Translations under genes and position numbers: made by a program
Assembly: GCA_046756945.1 (NCBI GenBank)
Contig: JBHHXI010000041.1
Location: forward strand, 1-20,522
Direction: 5' to 3'
Source of the DNA: JACZQZ01 sp046756945
Lineage (GTDB): Bacteria; Pseudomonadota; Alphaproteobacteria; Rhodospirillales; 2-02-FULL-58-16
DNA length: 20,522 nucleotides
In this document: positions 7,713 through 15,337 of the stretch, piece by piece
How the letters are laid out: every line of letters starts with the position of its first letter
Position numbering within the stretch: the stretch's first letter is position 1
Notes under the pieces: model-generated
What the model was told of the DNA's origin: nothing
Databases searched by the model: none
What the model saw: only the letters and a program-made list of their open reading frames with translations

Positions 7713-8921
7713 ATGGGCGAAAACGGCCTTCCCCTCTCCGGTGTGCGCGTGCTCGACGTCGCCACGTTCATCGCCGCCCCCTACTGCACCGCCATCCTCG
7801 GCGAGTTCGGGGCCGAGGTGATCAAGGTCGAGCAGCCCGGCGCCGGCGATCCCTTTCGCCGCTTCGGCACGCCCACCGGGCGGGCCGATTCGACCCTCGC
7901 CTGGCTGTCCGAAGGGCGCAACAAGAGGTCGGTGACCCTGAACCTGCGCCACCCAGAAGGGGCGGACCTGTTCAAGCGCCTGGCCGCCAAGTCCGACGTT
8001 GTCTGCGAGAACTTCCGTCCCGGCACCCTGGAGAAATGGGGCGTCGGCTGGGACACCCTGAGCGCCCTCAACCCGGGGCTGATCATGCTCCGCATATCCG
8101 GCTACGGGCAGACCGGACCGTACAGGGACCGTCCCGGCTTCGCCCGCATCGCCCATGCCGTCGGCGGGCTGTCCAACCTTGCCGGCATGCCGGGCGAGAC
8201 GCCGGTGACGCCGGGCTCGACGTCGCTCGCCGACTACATGTCGGGCCTGTACGGGGCCGTGGGCGTCCTGCTGGCGCTCAGGCACCGGGACAGGACCGGC
8301 CTGGGCCAGTACATCGACATCGGCCTCTACGAAGCCGTTTTCCGCATGCTGGACGAGATGGCGCCGGTCTACGGGCGCACGGGAACGGTGCGCGACCGCG
8401 AGGGCGCCGGCACCGCGAATGCGTGTCCGCACGGCCATTTCCAGACCAGGGACGACCGCTGGGTGGCCATCGCGTGTACCACCGACAAGATGTTCACGCG
8501 CTTGGCCGAGGCCATGGGACAGCCCGAGCTGGCGTCGGCCGGGCGCTACGGCCAACAATCCCGGCGCCTGGCCAGCCGCGACGCGGTGGACGCGCTGGTC
8601 GGCCAGTGGGTGGGATCGCTGGGCCTGGCCGACGTGATGGAGATATTCCTGGCCCACGAGGTGCCCGCGGGACCGCTGAACACCATTGCCGACATCTTCG
8701 CCGATCCCCACTTCAAGGCGCGCGGCAACCTGGTCTCGGTCGACGACCCCGAGGTCGGCGAAGTGGTCGTCCCCGCGGTGATCCCCAGGCTGTCGGAGAC
8801 GCCGGGCCGGATCGCGCATCTCGGCCCGGCCCTCGGCGACGCCAACGACGACGTGCTGGGAAACCTTCTCGGCCTGTCGGCGGAAGAGATGGCGCGCCTG
8901 CGCGACGCCAACGTGATCTGA
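7713..8921 (+). CDS. CaiB/BaiF family (class III) CoA-transferase
   Basis: A 402-residue class III CoA-transferase, an enzyme that moves CoA between carboxylic acids through an aspartyl anhydride. Seen: LSGVRVLDVATFIAAPYC at the N-terminus, GAEVIKVEQPGAGDPFR (CoA binding) at residues 33-49, SEGRNKRSVTLNLRHPEG at 66-83, ISGYGQTGPYRDRPGF at 128-143 and the catalytic aspartate D174 in SLADYMSGLYGA. The C-terminal GHFQTRDDRWVAIACTTDKMF and VPAGPLNTIADIFADPHF match the family too. Substrates cannot be read from sequence; mesaconyl-, itaconyl- or succinyl-CoA transfer would fit the hydratase two genes upstream. The start is the ATG at 7713, which gives the canonical N-terminus. The reading frame is open further upstream into ydcF, but that part does not resemble the family. 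Confidence 0.92.
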   Translation: MGENGLPLSGVRVLDVATFIAAPYCTAILGEFGAEVIKVEQPGAGDPFRRFGTPTGRADSTLAWLSEGRNKRSVTLNLRHPEGADLFKRLAAKSDVVCENFRPGTLEKWGVGWDTLSALNPGLIMLRISGYGQTGPYRDRPGFARIAHAVGGLSNLAGMPGETPVTPGSTSLADYMSGLYGAVGVLLALRHRDRTGLGQYIDIGLYEAVFRMLDEMAPVYGRTGTVRDREGAGTANACPHGHFQTRDDRWVAIACTTDKMFTRLAEAMGQPELASAGRYGQQSRRLASRDAVDALVGQWVGSLGLADVMEIFLAHEVPAGPLNTIADIFADPHFKARGNLVSVDDPEVGEVVVPAVIPRLSETPGRIAHLGPALGDANDDVLGNLLGLSAEEMARLRDANVI

Positions 8922-8959
8922 AATGCGTGGAAATCGCTAGTTGGGGATTTGGCGACATC

Positions 8960-9844
8960 ATGGTTCGGCGTCTTCCAGGGAAACGGCTCAAATTATCGCC
9001 ATCGGTGCGCAGCGTATCGAGGCCCCCGGACTTCCGGCAGGACCGTTATCGCGGACCTGTCGCAGGGACCATCCATCGCCTCACCGAGGCGGTGGTCCGA
9101 CGGGAGATCTCGGCCGGGCAACTCCTCGACGAACTCCAGTCGACGTACGACGGGACCGACATGGCGGCGGAATTCGCCCCTTGGGCCGACGCTTGGCCAT
9201 CGGGTGGAAAAGTCGATCGGTGGTTATGCCGCGGGACGCCCGGATACCTTCCGCGGGGCCCGCGGCACCAGGGCGGGACGCACGATCTGAACATGAGGCT
9301 TCAGCTTTTCTATCTGAAGCCCCATCGCAGCGAGCCTCCGCACTATCACACCATGTTGGCGTCGCTGCAATGCGTCGTCAGCGGACGCATCTACTGCCGC
9401 CAATATGATCGTCTGGCACGGACCGACGAGAACGTCGTCATGATCCGGCCGGTTTCGCAAAGGGAGCTGACGGCAGGTCAGACTTTTCGCACGACCGATC
9501 ATAAAGACAACGTGCACTGGTTCGGCACCGAAGACGAACCGGCGGTGGTTCTCGACTTCTACATAAAAGGAAAGGCGCTCTATGAAACGCCTTTCGAATC
9601 CGACGCGAAGCGGCCGCACGGCCGGCATTATCTGGACCCCACGGGCCGACCCGACGCCGACAATCTGATAGCCGCGAGGGAATTGGGCGTCGAGGAAGCC
9701 TACAGGCGGTTCGCGTCGAAAGGCATTCTCTCGTTCGACTGGCACCATGCGTCCCCGGCTGTCGCGGCGGAGAACCCTGGAAGGTCCGCACGGGGGCCAG
9801 GCTCCGGATCGACCGCCAGGGCTCATTTTAAGTACCCGGCCTAG
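8960..9844 (+). CDS. cupin-fold protein of unknown function
   Basis: This 294-residue protein is one I cannot assign to a named family. Residues about 110-200 read as a cupin barrel: LFYLKPHRSEPPHYHTM, then SGRIYCRQYD and DNVHWFG. Histidines H128, H130 and H186 have the HxH...H spacing of a three-histidine metal site, as in cysteine- and cysteamine-dioxygenase-like cupins. The N-terminal part (RLTEAVVRREISAGQLLDELQ) looks helical, and the C-terminal 20-odd residues look disordered. A thiol dioxygenase-like role is possible but is inference. ATG 8960 is chosen, with GGGGA 11 bases before it; GTG at 9005 is an in-frame alternative. Base composition is visibly less GC-rich than the flanking genes, consistent with transfer. 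Its TAG stop shares the CTAG at 9841-9844 with the glk stop on the other strand. Confidence 0.7.
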   Translation: MVRRLPGKRLKLSPSVRSVSRPPDFRQDRYRGPVAGTIHRLTEAVVRREISAGQLLDELQSTYDGTDMAAEFAPWADAWPSGGKVDRWLCRGTPGYLPRGPRHQGGTHDLNMRLQLFYLKPHRSEPPHYHTMLASLQCVVSGRIYCRQYDRLARTDENVVMIRPVSQRELTAGQTFRTTDHKDNVHWFGTEDEPAVVLDFYIKGKALYETPFESDAKRPHGRHYLDPTGRPDADNLIAARELGVEEAYRRFASKGILSFDWHHASPAVAAENPGRSARGPGSGSTARAHFKYPA

Positions 9845-10821
9845 CCGTCCGCCGCCTGCAAAAGGCGGCTCAGTCCGACGAAGGCGGGCATCTTGCGGGT
9901 CAGCACGAAGGTGGGGACGGCGGCCAGGTGGGTGGAGAACCGTCCCTTGTTCTCGAAGCGCCGGCGAAACCCCGACTCGGCGAACGCCGTTCCCAGCCTG
10001 GGCACGATGCCGCCGGCCACGTAGACGCCGCCGCGGGCGCCGAGGCTGAGGCACAGGTTCGACGCCACCGTGCCGAGCATGGCGCAGAACATGTCCAGGG
10101 CCTCGGCGGCAAAGGGGGACGAGCCGTCCAACGCCCGCTCCGTCACCCCGGCCGGGGTCACGTCTTCGTCGGCCGGGGCGCCGTCCAAGGCGCGGATCGC
10201 CCCGTACAGATTGACCAGCCCGGCGCCGGACAGCACCCGTTCCGCCGATACGTGGCCGGACCGGCGCAGATGGGAAAGCACGGCGCTTTCACGGCCGGTG
10301 GCCGGCGCCATGGTCACGTGGCCGCCTTCCGTCGACAGGGGCACCCAGCCGTCGCCGGCCGGGATCAGGGCGGAGACGCCGAGCCCGGTGCCCGGGCCGA
10401 GAACGGCGATGGGGGCGCCGGGGGCGGCCGCGCCGCCACCCACCTGAAGACGGTCCCCGTCGGCCAGATGGGGGATGGCCAGGGCGATGGCGGTGAAGTC
10501 GTTGATCACCCGAAGGTCATCCAGGCCCAGGCGCCGGCGCACGTCGTCGATGGAAAACGACCACGAGTGGTTGGTCATGCCCACGTGATCGCCGCTCACC
10601 GGGGAGGCGACGGCCATCGCCGCGCGCCTGGGCGGCGCCGGCGGGGCGACGCGCGCCAGGAAGGCCTCGGCGGCGGCGGTCAGATCGGGGAAGTCCCTGC
10701 ACGCCAGCACGACGGCGTCGCGCACCGAGCCGTCCGCTTCGCTGAGGGCGAAGCGCGCGTTGGTGCCCCCGATATCGGCGATCAGGCCGGGCCGGTGGCG
10801 CGCTTCGGGTCTTGCCGACAT
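9841..10821 (-). CDS. glk: glucokinase
   Basis: An ATP-dependent glucokinase that phosphorylates glucose to glucose-6-phosphate in the cytosol. The 326-residue protein has the ATP-binding ADIGGTNARFAL at residues 15-26, the sugar-binding VINDFTAIALAIP containing the catalytic aspartate, GPGTGLGVS, the STEGGHVTMAP glucose-binding glutamate region and VYVAGGIVPRLG near the C-terminus. The length matches the E. coli-type Glk group (ROK-independent). It is the last gene of the GH15-otsA-glk operon. Only seven bases separate it from the otsA stop, and a TAGGGA sequence at the otsA end can act as its ribosome binding site. Its own TAG stop overlaps the cupin gene stop tail-to-tail. Confidence 0.93.
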   Translation of the reverse strand: MSARPEARHRPGLIADIGGTNARFALSEADGSVRDAVVLACRDFPDLTAAAEAFLARVAPPAPPRRAAMAVASPVSGDHVGMTNHSWSFSIDDVRRRLGLDDLRVINDFTAIALAIPHLADGDRLQVGGGAAAPGAPIAVLGPGTGLGVSALIPAGDGWVPLSTEGGHVTMAPATGRESAVLSHLRRSGHVSAERVLSGAGLVNLYGAIRALDGAPADEDVTPAGVTERALDGSSPFAAEALDMFCAMLGTVASNLCLSLGARGGVYVAGGIVPRLGTAFAESGFRRRFENKGRFSTHLAAVPTFVLTRKMPAFVGLSRLLQAADG

Positions 10822-10828
10822 TTGGTCC

Positions 10829-12205
10829 CTAATACGGCCCCTCGCCGAGGGCCTTGAGGAAATTGTCGCGCCAGGTGCTCAGCGTGTTGACCCTCAGTTT
10901 TTCCATCATGGCGGCCCACCGTTCGCGCCTTTCGTCCAGCGGCATCTCGATTCCCCTGGCCATGGCGTCCGCCACCGCGTCGTAGTCGAAGGGATTGACC
11001 AGCAGGGCGGCATCCAGTTCCCGCGCCGCGCCGGCAAAACGCGACAGCACCAGCACCCCGGGATCACGGGCATCCTGTGCCGCCGCGTACTCCTTGGCGA
11101 CGAAATTCATGCCGTCGCGCAGCGGTGTCACCAGGCCGATCCGGCTGACGCGGAAAAATCCGGCCAGGTTGTGACGCTTGAAGCTCTTGTTCAGGTAATG
11201 AATGGGCGTCCAGTCGAAATCGGCGAAGCGGCCGTTGATGTGTCCGGCCTCGGTCTCCAGGTTGCGCCGGATTTCCCTGTACTCGGGCACCTCGGAGCGG
11301 GACGGGGGAGCGATCTGCATCAACGTCACCTTGCCCCGGTATTCGGGACGGGTTTCCAACAGGCGTTCGAATGAATGAAACCGCTCGACCAGCCCCTTGC
11401 TGTAGTCCAGCCGGTCGACGCCGATGAGCCACATGCGCTCACCGACGCGATCGCGCAGGCGTTTGGTGCTTTCCGAGCCGGCCGCCTGCTTGGCGCTCTT
11501 GACGAATTCCTCGGTGTCGATGCCGATGGGGAACACCTCGACCCTGACCGTCCGCCCAAAAGCGCGGATCAGGTGGTCGCCCAGGATGCTGCCGCCGGCC
11601 TCGTGGACGATGTAGTCGAGAAAGGCGCGCAGGTCGTTCTCGGTCTGGAAGCCAATCACGTCGTAGGAACACAACGCCCGTACCAGGGCGAAATGCGAGG
11701 GCAGGGCGGTGAAGATTTCCATGGCCGGGAAGGGGGTGTGCAGAAAGAATCCCATGGGTTGGGTCACACCCTTCAGGCGCAGTTCCTCGCCCAACGGGAT
11801 GAGGTGATAGTCGTGCACCCAGATCAGATCGCCGGACTTGAGCAGGGGCAGCAGCTTTTCGGCGAACATGGTGTTCACCCGCAGATAGCCGGAATAGGTC
11901 TGCTTGCTGAACGCCGTCAGGTCGAGGCGGTAATGGAACAGGGGCCAAAGGCTCCGGTTGGCGAAACCGTTGTAGTATTCGGCCGAGTTCTTGCGCGACA
12001 GGTCGACGGTGGCATAGGTGATGGGACCGTCCTTGGTGATCGTCGGTTCGGCCCGTGTCTTGGGCACCACCTTGCCGCTCCACCCGAACCAGACGCCGCC
12101 GTGTTTGCGCAACGCATCCTGCAGCGCGACGGCCAGGCCGCCGGCCCGTGTCTTGGTGACGGAGGTCACGGCCACCCGGTTGGAAACGACGACGAGACGA
12201 CTCAA
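10829..12205 (-). CDS. otsA: alpha,alpha-trehalose-phosphate synthase (UDP-forming)
   Basis: It makes trehalose-6-phosphate from UDP-glucose and glucose-6-phosphate (GT20 family). The protein is 458 residues from the TTG start, close to the 474 of E. coli OtsA. Seen: RLVVVSNRVA at the N-terminus, AGGLAVAL (donor loop), IWVHDYHLIPLGEELR, the substrate loop DRLDYSKGLVERF and RDGMNFVAKEY, carrying the conserved nucleotide-sugar glutamate. TTG at 12205 is chosen because it gives the exact family N-terminus, GGAGAG lies just upstream, and TTGA overlaps the GH15 stop by the usual four bases. The frame is open up to 12427, but that stretch is not OtsA-like. Products of such genes serve osmotic and desiccation stress. 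No otsB phosphatase is seen in the window. Confidence 0.95.
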   Translation of the reverse strand: MSRLVVVSNRVAVTSVTKTRAGGLAVALQDALRKHGGVWFGWSGKVVPKTRAEPTITKDGPITYATVDLSRKNSAEYYNGFANRSLWPLFHYRLDLTAFSKQTYSGYLRVNTMFAEKLLPLLKSGDLIWVHDYHLIPLGEELRLKGVTQPMGFFLHTPFPAMEIFTALPSHFALVRALCSYDVIGFQTENDLRAFLDYIVHEAGGSILGDHLIRAFGRTVRVEVFPIGIDTEEFVKSAKQAAGSESTKRLRDRVGERMWLIGVDRLDYSKGLVERFHSFERLLETRPEYRGKVTLMQIAPPSRSEVPEYREIRRNLETEAGHINGRFADFDWTPIHYLNKSFKRHNLAGFFRVSRIGLVTPLRDGMNFVAKEYAAAQDARDPGVLVLSRFAGAARELDAALLVNPFDYDAVADAMARGIEMPLDERRERWAAMMEKLRVNTLSTWRDNFLKALGEGPY

Positions 12206-14001
12206 AACGCCTCTCTCCAGCTTTTGCTCAGTTGCATGGCGGAGTTGATGAACCCGACCATGGAATAGGTCTGCGGAAAGTTCCCCCACAGTTCGCCCGT
12301 GTTCGGGTCGAGGTCTTCCGAGAGCAGGCCGAGGGGATTGCGGCAGCGTAGCATGTTTTCGAAAAGCGCGCGCGCCTCGTCGCCCCGGCCGACGGCCGCC
12401 AGCGCGTCGATGTACCAGAACGTGCACACGTTGAACGCGGTCTGGGGAATCCCGAAGTCATCCTCCTGGGCGTAGCGGAACAGGTGCTGGCCCCGTGTGA
12501 GGCGACGCTCGACGGCCTCGACCGTGCCGATGAAGCGGGGATCGGCGGCGTCGATGAAATCGAGTTCCAGGAGCAGGAGCAGGCTGCCGTCCACCTCGCT
12601 GCCGCCGAAACTCTCGACGAAGGTGTTCCGCTCGGCGTTGAAGGCCTTTTCCAGGATCACGGCGCGCATCCTGTCGGCGTTGCCGCGCCAGAAGCGCTCG
12701 CGCTCGTCCAGCCCGAGGCGCCCGGCGATCTTCGCCAGGCGGTCGGCGCCGGCCCAGCACATGACGCTCGACAACGTATGCACCCGGCTCTTGGTGCGCA
12801 GTTCCCACATGCCGGCGTCGGGCTTGTCGTACAGCTCCAGGACCCGGTTGCCGATCGCCTCCAGGGCCTCGAACAGCCGCCGGTCGCCGGGGCGCATCAG
12901 GCGCTCGTCGAAAAACGCCTGGGTGGCGGCCAGAATGACGCTTCCGTAAACGTCGTTCTGGATGTGCTCGTGGGCCTGGTTGCCCGTGCGCACCGGCCCC
13001 ATGCCGCGGTAGCCCGACAGCGTCGGCACGTCGCGCTCGGTCAGGCGCTTTTCCAGGGTGATGCCGTAAACGGGCTGAAGGTGGCCGTCCTCGGCGCCGG
13101 CGACGATGTTGGTGATGTATTCCAGGTAGTCTTCCATGGTCCGCGTCGCGCCCAGCCGGTTGAGCGCCTGGACGACGAAATAGGCGTCCCGGAGCCAGCA
13201 GAAGCGGTAGTCCCAGTTGCGCCCGCTGTCCGGCGCCTCGGGCACCGACGTCGTCATCGCGGCGATGATGCCGCCGCTTTCCTCGAAGGCGCACAGCTTG
13301 AGCGTGATGGCGGCGCGGATCACCGGCTCCTGCCATTCGAAGGGCACCGCCAGATAGCGCGACCACTCGCGCCAGTACTCGTGGGTCCGGTTGAAAAACT
13401 GTCGGCTGGTTTCATCGAGCGGGCTGGTCAGGCTCTCGTCCGGCCCGAGCAGCATGGTGAAGGGCTCCTCCACGACGAAGGGGATTTCGTCGAGCACGTA
13501 GGAGACCGGGGCATCGGTGGTGCAGCGCAGCGTCAGGTTGGGCGCCACATAGCGGATGTGGTTGCTGCCGCGCGTCAACTCCGGCCGCTCGGCGCCGAAG
13601 GTGCTGGCCGGACGCAGGCGCACGCGGATGCGCGGATGGCCGACGATGGGGGCCACATGGCGCACCATCATCATCGGCCGGAACATCCTCTCCACATGCT
13701 TGAAGCGCGGCGCGAAGTCGGTGACCTGGACCGCGGCGCCCTCGGCGTCGTAGAGCGTCGTCCTCAGGATGGCGGTGTTGTGCAGGTAGCGCTGCTCGCT
13801 GCGGGCGAAATTCTCCACCTGGATGTCGAAGAAGCCGAAGTCCTTCTCCGGATTTCCCCCGTGCTCCCCGCCGTGGAGCAGGCTGCAGAACACCGGGTCG
13901 CCGTCGAAGCGGGGCATGCAGGACCACACGACCCGTCCTTCGTTGTCGATGAGGGCGCCGAACACGCTGTTGCCGATGACGCCGAGATTCAGATCGCTCA
14001 T
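12202..14001 (-). CDS. glycoside hydrolase family 15 protein (glucoamylase/trehalase-like)
   Basis: A 599-residue GH15 protein with the inverting glucoamylase fold; bacterial GH15 members include glucoamylases, glucodextranases and trehalases. Seen: LGVIGNSVFGALIDNEGRVVWSCMPRFDGDPVF at the N-terminus (super-sandwich domain), NWDYRFCWLRDAYF in the barrel, HEHIQNDVYG (substrate pocket) and the C-terminal GLLSEDLDP followed by NFPQTYSMVGFINSA, which includes the catalytic-base glutamate region. There is no signal peptide, so it acts in the cytosol. It is the first gene of the operon and is followed by otsA with a four-base overlap. That context favours trehalose or a related glucoside as substrate (inference). 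The gap of 257 bases upstream must hold the operon promoter; I could not identify it confidently. Confidence 0.9.
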   Translation of the reverse strand: MSDLNLGVIGNSVFGALIDNEGRVVWSCMPRFDGDPVFCSLLHGGEHGGNPEKDFGFFDIQVENFARSEQRYLHNTAILRTTLYDAEGAAVQVTDFAPRFKHVERMFRPMMMVRHVAPIVGHPRIRVRLRPASTFGAERPELTRGSNHIRYVAPNLTLRCTTDAPVSYVLDEIPFVVEEPFTMLLGPDESLTSPLDETSRQFFNRTHEYWREWSRYLAVPFEWQEPVIRAAITLKLCAFEESGGIIAAMTTSVPEAPDSGRNWDYRFCWLRDAYFVVQALNRLGATRTMEDYLEYITNIVAGAEDGHLQPVYGITLEKRLTERDVPTLSGYRGMGPVRTGNQAHEHIQNDVYGSVILAATQAFFDERLMRPGDRRLFEALEAIGNRVLELYDKPDAGMWELRTKSRVHTLSSVMCWAGADRLAKIAGRLGLDERERFWRGNADRMRAVILEKAFNAERNTFVESFGGSEVDGSLLLLLELDFIDAADPRFIGTVEAVERRLTRGQHLFRYAQEDDFGIPQTAFNVCTFWYIDALAAVGRGDEARALFENMLRCRNPLGLLSEDLDPNTGELWGNFPQTYSMVGFINSAMQLSKSWREAF

Positions 14002-14136
14002 GCCTTATGCCTTCATATCCTCATACCGTCGCACCGGGACCACGCTGCCGGGAGGCGCGCCGGCGCCGGCGTTCGCATCGGCGGGAGGACACCGGGAACA
14101 CCGGCACGAGCAATAGGCGGGAATAGTAAATCGCCG

Positions 14137-14157
14137 GACCGGAAAATCCTACCGGTC
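14137..14157. repeat. small inverted repeat upstream of the GH15-otsA-glk operon
   Basis: GACCGG (14137-14142) and CCGGTC (14152-14157) flank a nine-base loop in the 257-base gap between the GH15 start and the lytic transglycosylase stop. No T-run follows. Nothing else clear is seen in this gap apart from GC-rich repeats near 14055-14075. Confidence 0.25.
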
Positions 14158-14258
14158 ATGTCGCGCCGCCGCCCGCGCGCGCCACGGCCGGGATAGCGCC
14201 AGCGCCGACTCCGGCGCGCGCGCCACGCCGCTTGTGCCGTGGTGAGAATGCGTCCTTG

Positions 14259-15194
14259 CTAGGACGGCCCGCGCCGCCACACGAGGGTTCGGCGCCAGCC
14301 GTCGAGCTGGGCCTTGCGCCGGGCGATGAACGCCGCGACGGGCTCCGTGGCGCGCCGGCCTGTTCGCCATTGGGTGCGAACGGTGTCCGCCGCGACCCGA
14401 CGCCCGGTCGCCGGGCGGGCGTTTCCGGGCCGCCGTGCCCGCACCTGGCGCCAGGCGTCCGCTTGGCCGCGGCGGATGCGCGGCACCTTTCCGGGGACGG
14501 CGGCGCCGGCCGCGGCGCGGGCGGCCCTGAGGCGCGCGTTGAGGGCGGCGGTGCGCTCGATGTCGATGGGCGCCGGAGGCGCGTACGTGGCCCGGCGCAC
14601 CCGCGGGCCGCGCTGCGCCGCCGCCGCGTCGCGGCGGATCTGGTTCCACAAGCGTATCACCTTGAGCTTGTAGGGGCGGTTGCGCTCCGGGGTCGTCGAA
14701 TGGTAATCGGCGGCGGCCTGGGTCCACGACCGGGCGGCACCGAACAGGCCCTTGAGGTAGCGGGCGGCGTAGGCGACGTTGGTGGGGGGATCGAAGGCCT
14801 CCTCCAGGCCGGCGAACGCCCCGCCGTGGTAATACAGGTTCACCTGCATGCAGCCGACGTCGACGTTGCGCACGTCCCGCGCCAACAGGGACCGGACGTG
14901 ATCCACCGCCTCGGCCTTGGTGGGGAAGAACCGGCCTTCGCCCTCGGCGGTCACGGTCCACGGCCAGGCAAAAGTTGCCTGGCGGGCGGCGTCCCAGCGC
15001 CCCGATTCGGCCACGGAAATGGCCCTCAGCAGGTGGCGCGGAATGCCGTCCAGGCGCTCCAGGCGGGCGGTCTGCTCGGCGCAAAGTTTGCGTGTATTGT
15101 CAAAGGGTTGCACGGACGCGGCCAGGGCCGGGCCGGCCGCGAAAAGGGCGGCGGCGGCGATGCCCATACAGGTCTTTCGTCCGGTCCACGTCAA
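14259..15194 (-). CDS. secreted lytic transglycosylase (SLT)-domain protein
   Basis: A 311-residue exported protein with a lysozyme-like SLT fold that would cleave peptidoglycan glycan strands in the periplasm. An N-terminal signal peptide (CMGIAAAALFAAGPALAA, cleavage near residue 26) precedes the domain. IPRHLLRAISVAESGRWD (about residues 51-68) carries the catalytic glutamate E63. VGCMQVNLYYHGGAF and NVAYAARYLKGLF follow, and YHSTTPERNRPYKLKVI closes the fold. From about residue 190 to the end the protein is arginine- and alanine-rich with low complexity and strongly basic, unlike the catalytic half. This tail may bind the cell wall or DNA-like polymers, or simply be disordered. It stands alone on the minus strand. 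Confidence 0.85.
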   Translation of the reverse strand: MTWTGRKTCMGIAAAALFAAGPALAASVQPFDNTRKLCAEQTARLERLDGIPRHLLRAISVAESGRWDAARQATFAWPWTVTAEGEGRFFPTKAEAVDHVRSLLARDVRNVDVGCMQVNLYYHGGAFAGLEEAFDPPTNVAYAARYLKGLFGAARSWTQAAADYHSTTPERNRPYKLKVIRLWNQIRRDAAAAQRGPRVRRATYAPPAPIDIERTAALNARLRAARAAAGAAVPGKVPRIRRGQADAWRQVRARRPGNARPATGRRVAADTVRTQWRTGRRATEPVAAFIARRKAQLDGWRRTLVWRRGPS

Positions 15195-15300
15195 ACCACT
15201 GTCTCCGTCTCCGAAAGCAAGTGACGCAATGGCCGTGCCAGGATTTCAGGGGGGCGGGGGAAGCGGGCCTTGTCGGCGCGGGCCTACGCAAAACGAATTC

Positions 15301-15329
15301 TTGATAATAGTACTAATTCATAGTACCAT
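15301..15329 (+). promoter_or_regulatory. hicAB promoter with repeated ATAGTAC operator-like sites
   Basis: TTGATA (15301-15306) and TACCAT (15324-15329) form a sigma-70-like pair with a 17-base spacer in an AT-rich island. ATAGTAC occurs twice, at 15307-15313 and 15320-15326, 13 bases apart; the first sits in the perfect palindrome TAGTACTA (15308-15315). HicB-type antitoxins commonly repress their own promoters, so these may be operator half-sites. The predicted transcript starts at about 15336, almost on the GTG start of hicA at 15338, suggesting a leaderless message. Confidence 0.5.
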
Positions 15330-15337
15330 ATCGGCCT

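Noticed and set aside
8036..8959. Upstream extension of the cupin frame into the CoA-transferase gene
   Set aside because: The extension is an arginine-rich shadow of the CoA-transferase coding sequence; the cupin-like protein begins only after the transferase stop.
12206..12427. N-terminal extension of otsA up to 12427
   Set aside because: The extra 74 residues overlap the GH15 C-terminus and do not resemble OtsA. The TTG at 12205 gives the family N-terminus and a standard overlap.
12484..14196. A 570-codon plus-strand open frame opposite the GH15 gene
   Set aside because: It is a shadow of a gene with clear GH15 motifs; the translation is low in complexity and shows no family signature.
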